Positions 10,126 through 15,864 of a stretch of 20,628 nucleotides of DNA are shown piece by piece (the first letter of the stretch is position 1; the number at the start of each line of letters is the position of its first letter). Made by a program: the position numbers and the translations under genes. Origin of the DNA: RGIG3528 sp045629005 (GTDB lineage: Bacteria; Bacillota; Clostridia; Lachnospirales; Lachnospiraceae); assembly GCA_045629005.1 (NCBI GenBank), contig JAZQQJ010000066.1, forward strand, positions 1 through 20,628, read 5' to 3'. Under the pieces are notes generated by a model, which saw only the letters and a program-made list of their open reading frames with translations, had not been told where the DNA came from and did not search any database.

Positions 10126-10212
10126 ATACTCGAGAGGGAGTAGTAGCGTGGTGACACGTGGTAAGTCAACAATCTCGGCTTCGGCCTGGCTTATCTTAAA
10201 TAACGAGACTCG
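10126..10212 (+). promoter_or_regulatory. yybP-ykoY-type manganese riboswitch aptamer
   Basis: The segment carries the hallmarks of the yybP-ykoY (Mn2+) aptamer. These are GGGAGTAG following the 5' P1 strand, a GNRA-capped hairpin (GCGTG-GTGA-CACGT), a GTCAAC element, a second hairpin with a TTCG loop (CTCGGCTTCGGCCTGG), and a closing ACGAGA before the 3' P1 strand. P1 pairs CGAG (10131-10134) with CTCG (10209-10212). Order and spacing match what I remember of the Lactococcus aptamer. This RNA class is known to bind Mn2+ and control Mn2+ homeostasis genes. The 3' P1 strand overlaps the 5' arm of the following terminator, so Mn2+ binding should prevent termination and switch the permease on. 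Confidence 0.85.
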
Positions 10213-10245
10213 TGCAAGGCAGTAATGCCTTGTTCGAGTCTTTTT
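10207..10245 (+). terminator. Intrinsic terminator, expression platform of the riboswitch
   Basis: GACTCG and CAAGGCA on the 5' side pair with TGCCTTG and CGAGTC on the 3' side, around a GTAA loop, followed by TTTTT (10241-10245). It competes with the riboswitch P1 stem for bases 10207-10212. It probably also ends read-through from the upstream pilin operon, for which no other terminator is visible. Confidence 0.88.
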
Positions 10246-10249
10246 GATT

Positions 10250-10286
10250 ATCATTATTTTTTGAGCGAAAGCAAAGAAATGATGAT
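10250..10286. repeat. REP-like palindromic repeat, copy 1
   Basis: A 37-bp imperfect palindrome. ATCATTATTTTTTGAGCG opens it and AAATGATGAT closes it, with a small GAAA-type loop. It is the same element as the two copies at 12229 and 12270. It sits between the riboswitch terminator and the permease gene, so it would be part of the leader mRNA. Confidence 0.75.
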
Positions 10287-10296
10287 TGAATATTGT

Positions 10297-10324
10297 GATT
10301 ATTCGTGCACGAACGGGAATAATC
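10297..10324 (+). promoter_or_regulatory. Nested inverted repeats before the permease ribosome binding site
   Basis: GATTATTC (10297-10304) and GAATAATC (10317-10324) are perfect 8-bp arms. Inside and overlapping the left arm is the perfect 12-bp palindrome TTCGTGCACGAA (10302-10313). The two folds compete. The element ends 16 bases before the permease ribosome binding site (10341) and could be an operator or a leader hairpin. No known regulator is recognised. Confidence 0.4.
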
Positions 10325-10352
10325 GAGATAAGTTAATTTAGGAGGATTGTAT

Positions 10353-11642
10353 ATGATTTATGCACTTATTTTATTTATTGTAACTTATGTACTTATGCTT
10401 GTTTTTGATAAGTACCGTCCGTATATCGCAATCGGATCTGCTGTCATTTTCATTGTAACAGGAATGCTGCCGTTCAAGGCAATTCCGAACAGCACCGATA
10501 TTGCATCAGACCTTAATGTAATACTTATGATAGCCGGTACAATGGGCCTGGTTGCGCTTTTCTCAGAAAGCAAAATGCCTGACAGACTTGCTGACATACT
10601 TATCGACAAGATGCCGAATGTTAAGTGGGCCATCGTAGCACTTGCACTATTCGCAGGTGTCATCTCCGCATTTGTTGACAACGTTTCTACAGTTCTTATG
10701 ATTGCTCCGGTTGCTTTGGTTATCGCAAAGAAACTCAAGATTAATCCTGTTCCGATGATTATTTCCATTGCGGTTTCGTCAAATCTTCAGGGCGCAGCAA
10801 CGCTTGTCGGCGATACAACAGCCATTATGCTGGGCTCCTATGCGAACATGAACTTCATGAATTTTTTCTGGTATGAAGGTAAGCCGTCTATCTTCTTTGC
10901 GGTTGAACTTGGTGCTGTTCTTTCAGCTGTTATTCTGCTTTTTATGTTCAGAAAAGAAACGGCAGCGCTTCCGAAACAGGAGAAAACGGTTGTTAAGGAT
11001 TATGTTCCGACATGGCTTCTTTGCGGAGCGGTTGTGCTTCTCATTGTTGCTTCCTTCATTCCTGTAGAACTTCCTGAGACAATCAATGGTATAATCTGCT
11101 GCTCAATGTTTGTTGTCGGTATCATTTATACACTGATCAAGCGTAAGGGTGAAGCAAAGACAGTAATCGTTAATGCCCTTAAGGAAATTGATTTCAACAC
11201 CATCGGTCTCTTGTTTGGCCTTTTCCTTGTTATTGCAGGCATCAACAACATGGGGGTTATTGACAAGGCGGCAGAGCTTCTTGCAAGTGTCGGCGGAGAC
11301 AATGTATTCCTTCTTTACACCGTAATCGTATGGGGCAGTGTTATCATTTCAGCCTTCATCGACAACATCCCTTACGTTGCAACAATGCTTCCTGTTATTG
11401 CCGGACTTGCTGTTAAACTGAACATCGATCCTACAGTACTTTACTTCGGACTTCTTTCCGGTGCCACACTTGGCGGAAACCTTACACCTATCGGTGCATC
11501 CGCAAACATTACCGGTATCAACCTTCTCCGCAAAGAGGGCAATGAAGTCAAGAACAGTGATTTCTTTAAGATCGGAATTCCGTTCACTCTTGCAGCCATA
11601 ATTCCTGCGTACATTTACATTTGGCTTGTATATGGAATTTAA
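10353..11642 (+). CDS. ArsB/NhaD-type ion permease under a manganese riboswitch (candidate Mn2+ exporter)
   Basis: A 429-residue polytopic membrane protein of the ion transporter superfamily (ArsB/NhaD, related to SLC13). It has about 10-11 hydrophobic helices in two inverted halves. The duplicated signature is visible: FVDNVSTVLMIAPV (about residues 107-120) and FIDNIPYVATMLPV (about 335-348). The paired re-entrant motifs are NLQGAATLVGD (about 144-154) and GGNLTPIGASAN (about 373-384). I place the start at ATG 10353, with GGAGG at 10341-10345 seven bases upstream; a TTG at 10347 is too close to that site. Family members move arsenite, Na+/H+ or dicarboxylates. The Mn2+ riboswitch immediately upstream instead suggests that the physiological substrate is manganese, exported when Mn2+ is high. 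No arsenic genes are nearby. Family is secure; substrate is inference. Confidence 0.88.
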   Translation: MIYALILFIVTYVLMLVFDKYRPYIAIGSAVIFIVTGMLPFKAIPNSTDIASDLNVILMIAGTMGLVALFSESKMPDRLADILIDKMPNVKWAIVALALFAGVISAFVDNVSTVLMIAPVALVIAKKLKINPVPMIISIAVSSNLQGAATLVGDTTAIMLGSYANMNFMNFFWYEGKPSIFFAVELGAVLSAVILLFMFRKETAALPKQEKTVVKDYVPTWLLCGAVVLLIVASFIPVELPETINGIICCSMFVVGIIYTLIKRKGEAKTVIVNALKEIDFNTIGLLFGLFLVIAGINNMGVIDKAAELLASVGGDNVFLLYTVIVWGSVIISAFIDNIPYVATMLPVIAGLAVKLNIDPTVLYFGLLSGATLGGNLTPIGASANITGINLLRKEGNEVKNSDFFKIGIPFTLAAIIPAYIYIWLVYGI

Positions 11643-11648
11643 TAATGA

Positions 11649-11693
11649 GCAGACTTGTCATTTTAGCAGGCTTGTCATTTTAGCAGGCTTGTC
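11649..11693. repeat. 17-bp short tandem repeat, 2.6 copies
   Basis: GCAGRCTTGTCATTTTA occurs twice in a row (11649-11665 and 11666-11682), followed by a partial copy (GCAGGCTTGTC). The last copy and the next bases form AGCAGG/CCTGCT, a small hairpin at 11682-11698 without a T-run. It lies just after the permease stop codon. Confidence 0.7.
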
Positions 11694-11735
11694 CTGCTTG
11701 ATTGTGTAAGATTTGGGCTGCGAACAAGGCTTGCA

Positions 11736-12090
11736 GGTTACATAAATGTGTGAAAAAGACTTGATTATGTAACCTTAAGCCCGCAGACAGGGCTCGCGGG
11801 TTACATAAATGCACGAAAAAGACTTGATTATGTAACCTTAAGGCCGCGGACAGGGCTTGCGGGTTACATAAATGCTTGAAAAGTGCTTAATTATGTAACC
11901 TTTGGGCTACGAACAAGGCTTGCAGGTTACATAAATGCTTGAAAAGTGCTTAATTATGTAACCTTTGGGCTACAAACAAGGCTTGCAGGTTACATAAATG
12001 CTTGAAAAGTGCTTAATTATGTAACCTTTGGGGTACAAACAAGGTTGAAAAGGTTACATGAATTCGGTAAAACTACCAATATATGTAAAC
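11736..12090. repeat. Palindromic tandem array 1: 63-bp units, GGTTACATAA/TTATGTAACC hairpins
   Basis: Six units begin at 11736, 11799, 11862, 11925, 11988 and 12052, at intervals of 63, 63, 63, 63 and 64 bp. Each unit is a 39-bp inverted repeat with perfect 10-bp arms GGTTACATAA and TTATGTAACC, then a 24-bp spacer of the type TTTGGGCTACAAACAAGG plus TTGCA. The arms stay almost invariant while the loop and spacer vary (TGTGTG, TGCACG or TGCTTG in the loop). The last unit is degenerate, and a decayed half-unit precedes the first. It occupies the intergenic space between the permease and the VanZ-like gene, with no ORF that deserves a call. Function unknown. Confidence 0.9.
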
Positions 12091-12142
12091 TTTGCCACTG
12101 AGACGGTTTAATTAAATTCGTATCTAAATAATCCGCTTTTGT

Positions 12143-12177
12143 TAAAAACAAAAATGCCACAGCGGGAGTGGTGGCAT
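12143..12177 (-). terminator. Terminator for the VanZ-family gene (minus strand)
   Basis: Read on the - strand, ATGCCAC (12177-12171) pairs with GTGGCAT (12160-12154) around a 10-base loop and is followed by TTTTTGTTTTT. This is an intrinsic terminator about 160 bases past the VanZ-like stop codon. Two REP-like palindromes and a 16-bp palindrome lie between. Confidence 0.7.
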
Positions 12178-12194
12178 CAGACTATAGATATAGA

Positions 12195-12217
12195 GGGCCC
12201 CGAGTTAACTCGGGTCC
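12195..12217. repeat. GC-rich 16-bp perfect palindrome with extended stem
   Basis: CCCGAGTTAACTCGGG (12199-12214) is a perfect palindrome, flanked by GGG/TCC that extends the stem with one bulged C. It could be a second termination hairpin, but neither side has a strong T-run (CCTTTGG on +). Confidence 0.5.
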
Positions 12218-12228
12218 TTTGGTTGAAC

Positions 12229-12264
12229 ATCATCATTTTTGAGCGTAAGCGAAAAATTGATGAT
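12229..12264. repeat. REP-like palindromic repeat, copy 2
   Basis: A 36-bp imperfect palindrome opening with ATCATCATTTTTGAGCG and closing with GAAAAATTGATGAT. It is the same family as 10250-10286 and 12270-12305, and only five bases separate it from copy 3, like a paired REP. Confidence 0.8.
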
Positions 12265-12269
12265 TGTAT

Positions 12270-12305
12270 ATCATCATTTTCGAGCAAATGCGAAAGAATG
12301 ATGAT
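12270..12305. repeat. REP-like palindromic repeat, copy 3
   Basis: A 36-bp palindrome opening with ATCATCATTTTCGAGC and closing with GCGAAAGAATGATGAT. It is in tandem with copy 2, about 30 bp past the stop codon of the - strand VanZ-like gene, so it would form a stable hairpin in that gene's 3' UTR. Confidence 0.8.
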
Positions 12306-12335
12306 ATTAATTTTTTTTCCCATTTGAAAGACAAA

Positions 12336-12899
12336 TTACTTTCTGAGTAAACCTGCAATCAGGATAATAATCAGCGCAACCGCAATTCCGATGGAGTCAA
12401 TCATTACATCCGTAACACATCCGCACCGTCCCGGAACGTAGTATTGGTGAAGTTCGTCAAGTGCTGAGAAAATGACTGATGCGATGCCGGTGAAATAGAG
12501 GAGCATCGGAAGTGCCATTTCCGATTCCTTTGACTTGTGATACCTAAGTTTCTTCTGTTTGGAAAGAGCAAATACACTTGTTTCGGTTGCAAGTATGTAG
12601 CGGTCCTTTGAACTGAAAACACTTATCGGAAAACACACCGTAAATGTCAGGATGAGGTATTCGGTCACATGTGCTGCCTTGCGAAGAAGCGGGTGGAAAT
12701 CATCAACGACGGAAGCCATCTGCTCTGCGGAAAGATTGTGCTTAAACAGTGTGCACCAGGTGCTTACAATCCATTCACATATTCTTCGGGAAAAGCTTCC
12801 GGAGGAGGTTCCCGTCTGCGCCGAAAAGGCAAAGATGATGAAAAGCATTATAATAAGCGGTATAGGCGATATTATTTTTTTAATCAGTGTTTTTTTCAT
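12336..12899 (-). CDS. VanZ-family membrane protein
   Basis: A 187-residue protein with the VanZ family's conserved blocks: FSAQTGTSS after the first membrane helix, LLRKAAHVTEYLILTF in the middle, and LDELHQYYVPGRCGCVTDVMID before the last helix. Four hydrophobic segments are seen (about residues 10-28, 82-100, 128-148 and 163-184). Family members include the teicoplanin-resistance accessory protein VanZ and many chromosomal proteins of unknown function. A resistance role should not be assumed here, since no van genes are near. The start is the ATG at 12899. Its ribosome binding site is weak, and an internal Met at residue 18 lies within the first helix. It is monocistronic, divergent from the next gene, and ends at the terminator near 12160. 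Confidence 0.85.
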   Translation of the reverse strand: MKKTLIKKIISPIPLIIMLFIIFAFSAQTGTSSGSFSRRICEWIVSTWCTLFKHNLSAEQMASVVDDFHPLLRKAAHVTEYLILTFTVCFPISVFSSKDRYILATETSVFALSKQKKLRYHKSKESEMALPMLLYFTGIASVIFSALDELHQYYVPGRCGCVTDVMIDSIGIAVALIIILIAGLLRK

Positions 12900-12999
12900 A
12901 TTTCAATTTCAAAAAAACAGGGTTAAAAGGTTGCATAAATTCATTTTATCATACATTTTTTCACAATTCTACAGAATTATTCTGAAAATGTAATCTTCC

Positions 13000-13027
13000 T
13001 TTACTTTTCCATAAAGGGTGATATAAT
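13000..13027 (+). promoter_or_regulatory. Sigma-A promoter for the small protein-kinase pair
   Basis: TTTACT (13000-13005) and TATAAT (13022-13027) with 16 bp between them, 36 bp before the ATG at 13064. It lies in the AT-rich divergent intergenic region. Confidence 0.65.
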
Positions 13028-13063
13028 TGTCAAAAACATTTGTAGGATTGAAAGGGTCACTGT

Positions 13064-13321
13064 ATGGCATTCGGTAATTTTTCAAATATGGGAGATGCGC
13101 TTAAGCTTATGGGCGCATGGAACAAGTTTAAAGCAAATCATCCGAAGTTTCCTGCATTTCTTCAGGCAGTAAGGGCACGTGGTTTTAAGGAAGACATGAT
13201 AATCGAAATTATCATCACAGAGCCCGATGGAGAAAAAATAGAGACAAGTCTGAAGGTCAAGCCTGATGACGTGGTGCTTTTGGAAGAGTTAAAGAATGCA
13301 GCCGCAAAGCGCGAACAGTAA
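13064..13321 (+). CDS. Small conserved-looking protein of unknown function, upstream of a kinase
   Basis: An 85-residue soluble protein, not recognised. The N-terminal half is probably helical (GDALKLMGAWNKFKANHPKFPAFLQAVRARG), with a Gly/Phe-rich start. Two beta strands follow (MIIEIIITEPDG and KIETSLKVKP), then a closing helix (DVVLLEELKNAAAKREQ). No signal peptide, membrane segment or metal motif is present. The start at 13064 has GAAAGGG about eight bases upstream and a consensus promoter 36 bp upstream. It lies 12 bp before the kinase-like gene and is surely cotranscribed. Steady codon use and a good promoter support a real gene, but I cannot assign a role. Confidence 0.8.
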   Translation: MAFGNFSNMGDALKLMGAWNKFKANHPKFPAFLQAVRARGFKEDMIIEIIITEPDGEKIETSLKVKPDDVVLLEELKNAAAKREQ

Positions 13322-13333
13322 CAGGGGGATGAC

Positions 13334-14032
13334 ATGCATATCACATTAACCGGTAATCTTGGAAGCGGAAAATCCACATTAAGCAAGATTTTTGAAAAAG
13401 CCTATAACTACGAAATCTATTCAACAGGACGCGTAATCCGTGAGCTCGCCGAGGAAAGAGGCATAACGGTGCTTGAGATGAACAAGCTCATGAGCGAAGA
13501 CAGTCAGTACGACCATATGATTGATGACCGCTCAGCTCAGATTTCCCGTGAGCGTCAGGATGACAACATTTTTTACGATTCCAGACTTGCCTGGCACTTT
13601 GTGGGAAAGGCATTCAGAGTTTTCCTTTCTGTTTCGCTTGACACGTCCGTAAAGCGCATTATGGGCGACAATCGTGGAAGCGTTGAATCTTTCAAATCTG
13701 CCGATGAATGCAAAGCATCCATTATCGCACGTGTCGAAGAAGAAGAAAAGCGTTACAAAGAGCTTTACAACATTGATTACTTTGACTTTACAAACTATAA
13801 TCTTGTTCTTGATGCATCCTTCTGCCTTCCCGAAGTTCTTGCACCTCTTATGTACCTTGAGGCTGAAAGGTATTACAAAGCAATGGACAACGGCGAGGAT
13901 TACACCCGTCTCCTTATAAGCAAAGAGCGTGGCCTTGATGATTTCAAAAAAGAATGCGAAAAGGCAGTTTGTGAGCCTGAAATTCAGACATTCTTCGGTC
14001 ATGAGTTCTACGTAATTACAATCAAAAAGTAA
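13334..14032 (+). CDS. Cytidylate-kinase-like P-loop kinase
   Basis: A 232-residue P-loop protein. The Walker A motif is GNLGSGKST (residues 7-15). The next blocks resemble the archaeal-type cytidylate kinase family: YEIYSTGRVIRELAEERGITVLEMN, then IDDRSAQISRERQDDNIFYDSRLAWHF, where the Asp/Arg-rich segment would contact nucleoside monophosphate. RIMGDNRGS may belong to the lid. It probably phosphorylates (d)CMP or a related substrate, though such kinase-like proteins can have other substrates. About 50 residues at the C-terminus (after YKAMDNGEDYTRLL, ending FFGHEFYVITIKK) extend past the usual kinase fold. The ribosome binding site is AGGGGG, about seven bases before ATG 13334. It is second in a two-gene operon. 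No clear terminator follows. Confidence 0.75.
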   Translation: MHITLTGNLGSGKSTLSKIFEKAYNYEIYSTGRVIRELAEERGITVLEMNKLMSEDSQYDHMIDDRSAQISRERQDDNIFYDSRLAWHFVGKAFRVFLSVSLDTSVKRIMGDNRGSVESFKSADECKASIIARVEEEEKRYKELYNIDYFDFTNYNLVLDASFCLPEVLAPLMYLEAERYYKAMDNGEDYTRLLISKERGLDDFKKECEKAVCEPEIQTFFGHEFYVITIKK

Positions 14033-14088
14033 AAGTTTTTTCCCACTTTTATATTATGAAATTTACATCCGCCCGTGTTAGCTGTCAG

Positions 14089-14811
14089 AACCTAACGCCG
14101 GCGGATTTTTTTAGGCAGAGAAAGCTGAAAACGCCAGTCTGTACCTAAGGCTGGCGGATTTTTAGGTAGAGAAAGCGGAAAATGCCAGTCTGTACCTAAC
14201 GCCTGCGGATTTTTAGGTAGAGAAAGCTGAAAATGCCCATCTGTACCTAACGCTGGCGTAATTTTAGGTAGAGGAAGCGGAAAATGCCCATCTGTACCTA
14301 ACGCCTGCGGAAGATTAGGTAGAGAAAGCGGAAAATGCCAGTCTGTACCTAACGCCGGCGGAAGATTAGGCACAGAAGGCGGAAAAAGCTTGTCTGTACC
14401 TAACGCCGGCGCAAGATTAGGCACAGAAGGCGGAAAAAGCTTGTCTGTACCTAACGCCGGCGGAAGATTAGGCACAGAAGGCGGAAAAAGCTTGTCTGTA
14501 CCTAACGCCGGCGAAGTATTAGGTAGAGGAAGCGGAAAATGCCTATCTGTACCTAACGCCTGCGAAGTATTAGGTAGAGGAAGCGGAAAATGCCTATCTG
14601 TACCTAACGCCTGCGGATTTTTAGGTAGAGGAAGCGGAAAATGCCAGTCTGTACCTAATACTTGCGAAATTTTAGGTAGAGAAAGCTGAAAATGCCCGTC
14701 TGTACCTAATACTTGCAAAATTTTAGGTAAAGGAAGCTGAAAATGCCCGTCTGTACCTAATACTTGCGATATTTTAGGCAAAGAAAGCGGAAAATGCCTT
14801 GTTATGCCTAA
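14089..14811. repeat. Palindromic tandem array 2: 51-bp units, 14 TTAGGTA/TACCTAA hairpins
   Basis: The TACCTAA element recurs at 14142, 14193, 14244, 14295, 14346, 14397, 14448, 14499, 14550, 14601, 14652, 14703 and 14754, exactly 51 bp apart. A variant (AACCTAA) is at 14089 and a final TGCCTAA at 14805. A unit is a 38-bp inverted repeat (TTAGGYA, about 24 bp with AAGCGGAAAATGCC, TACCTAA) plus a 13-bp spacer such as CGCCGGCGGAAGA. In the last unit both arms change together (TTAGGCA with TGCCTAA), which preserves pairing. It fills almost all of the 930-bp gap between the kinase-like gene and the six-TM protein. The 51-bp period keeps frames open on both strands, but these frames lack ribosome binding sites and look like repeat shadows. 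Confidence 0.93.
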
Positions 14812-14826
14812 TCATATACAAAACAA

Positions 14827-14855
14827 TTGAGAAAGAAACGGAAATGTGCTTTAAT
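14827..14855 (+). promoter_or_regulatory. Possible promoter for the six-TM protein
   Basis: TTGAGA (14827-14832) and TTTAAT (14850-14855) lie 17 bp apart, just after array 2 and about 100 bp before the membrane protein gene. The -10 box is weak, so this is only a candidate. Confidence 0.35.
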
Positions 14856-14962
14856 TGAGGAGTAAAGTAGCTGTCAAATAAGTTTCGGGAAATACTTTTT
14901 GATGGTGTTAATTTCCGGACTTCTTGTAGCACGCATGCTCTTACTTTTAAAGGAGGTAGATT

Positions 14963-15631
14963 ATGTTTAAATTCTGGGGTGACGGTTCACAGGCTGCAAA
15001 AGATCTTGTGGACAGCGTAGTTGTTCGTAGTACTGAAAACTTCAACTGGACGTTTATTTTTATTCTTGCTGTAGTTTTCTATGTTTACTGGTCTGAAATT
15101 AACAAAAAGAACTTTAAGGCTGTATATGCCGGACTTGCTCTTTACGGTGTTCATTGGCTTTATGAAATTGTTAATGCCATTGTAGGACATTTCTTCGGAT
15201 ATCCGTTCTGGACAGTCAGCAATGAATCCACAACATTCATTCTACTTATCGGCGTTTGTTGGGAACTTTCCATGATGTTCGCCCTTGCAGGCATCATCTC
15301 ATACAAGATGCTTCCCGAAGATACAAACAAGCGTTATTTCGCAAAGAACGGCAAGAAGGGCATAAGCAGCAAACTTGTCGGTGCAATTGAAATGGCTGTC
15401 CTTTTTGCACTCTTTGAATCTTTCCTTGCCGGCACATCAAATAACTCATTCATTTGGGTTTACAAGTGGTGGGGAGTTCTTCCTGTATTTATTACAACAT
15501 ATGTTCCATTTTTCCTTGCATCCAACTTCGTTCCCGATATGGAGCCGAAGAAAAGAACAAGATTCCTTATTGTTGAATGGGGGCTTGTTGCAGTACTCCT
15601 CGCAGTGCTGATTCCACTTGGAATCATATAA
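14963..15631 (+). CDS. Six-TM integral membrane protein of unknown function
   Basis: A 222-residue protein, not recognised. Six hydrophobic segments are visible at about residues 28-46, 52-75, 88-112, 134-154, 160-186 and 200-222. Charged loops (SEINKKNFK; MLPEDTNKRYFAKNGKKG; DMEPKKRTR) suggest a cytoplasmic side. Conserved-looking features include GVHWLYEIVNAIVG in TM2, WELSMMFALAG in TM3, and Trp-rich YKWWGV before TM5. No signal peptide or enzyme motif is seen. It has the strongest ribosome binding site of the window (AAAGGAGGT, 14949-14957, five bases before ATG), pointing to good expression. It stands alone between array 2 and a structured element whose first stem overlaps its stop codon. 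It could be a transporter-like or sensor membrane protein, but no function is claimed. Confidence 0.85.
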   Translation: MFKFWGDGSQAAKDLVDSVVVRSTENFNWTFIFILAVVFYVYWSEINKKNFKAVYAGLALYGVHWLYEIVNAIVGHFFGYPFWTVSNESTTFILLIGVCWELSMMFALAGIISYKMLPEDTNKRYFAKNGKKGISSKLVGAIEMAVLFALFESFLAGTSNNSFIWVYKWWGVLPVFITTYVPFFLASNFVPDMEPKKRTRFLIVEWGLVAVLLAVLIPLGII

Positions 15632-15724
15632 AAGCGGAAGATAACGCACCACATTTAGGTGGTGTGTTATCTTGTCCGGTACGGGGAATCCCCGTTCCGG
15701 ACAGCTGCGAAGCAGCCCGCTTTT
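15630..15724 (+). ncRNA. Predicted four-way-junction structure at the 3' end of the six-TM gene
   Basis: A closing stem AAAAGCGG/CCGCTTTT (15630-15637 with 15717-15724) encloses three hairpins lying end to end. Hairpin A (15638-15673) has a 15-bp stem with one G-T pair and an ATTTAG loop. Hairpin B (15674-15702) has 12 pairs with one T-T mismatch and an AAT loop. Hairpin C (15704-15716) has 5 bp with a GAA triloop. Only A15703 is unpaired at the junction. It begins at the last bases of the stop codon and ends in TTTT, so it may act as an elaborate terminator or 3' stability element. It may also be a DNA-level structure such as a mobile element end. Pairing is read directly; the RNA role is inference. 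Confidence 0.5.
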
Positions 15725-15841
15725 AACGAGCAACAAGCGAAGCGGTTGCGAGTTTAAAGCGAAGCAGCCCGCTTTTAACGATCAACAAGCGGAGCGGTTG
15801 CGAGATTAAAGCGAAGTAGTTGCGAGACATTTGCGAAGCTT
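15707..15841. repeat. 52-bp tandem repeat rich in GCGAAGC, about 2.6 copies
   Basis: Units begin at 15707, 15759 and 15811 (partial). The first two are full 52-bp copies differing at only a few positions. Each has GCGAAGCAGCCCGCTTTT, then a CAAC...GTTG hairpin whose tip is GCGAAGC or GCGGAGC. GCGAAGC is known as an unusually stable DNA mini-hairpin with a GAA loop, and it occurs perfectly at least four times here (15707, 15737, 15759 and 15833). The first unit starts within hairpin C of the preceding junction structure. The block lies directly upstream of the metallo-beta-lactamase-fold gene, and no promoter is obvious in it. Confidence 0.75.
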
Positions 15842-15864
15842 GATAATTACATTGAGTGAATCGT

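Noticed and set aside
10353..11642. Arsenite efflux (ars) operon
   Set aside because: No ArsR, ArsC or ArsA gene is nearby and the leader is a manganese-type riboswitch; family membership alone does not show arsenite transport.
12130..12220. T-box or other riboswitch suggested by paired hairpins near 12155 and 12199
   Set aside because: No T-box antiterminator consensus is present, no + strand gene follows, and the first hairpin is better explained as the - strand terminator of the VanZ-like gene.
12336..12899. Glycopeptide resistance locus
   Set aside because: Only a VanZ-family protein is present, without vanH/A/X or a two-component system. This family is widespread in chromosomes without resistance roles.
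14092..14781. A 229-codon open frame on the - strand with 17-residue repeats (LGTDGHFQLPLPK type) and a 99-codon frame on the + strand over the same array
   Set aside because: A 51-bp repeat is a multiple of three, so frames stay open automatically. The - strand frame begins at TTG without a ribosome binding site, and unit differences track the DNA palindrome rather than codon positions.
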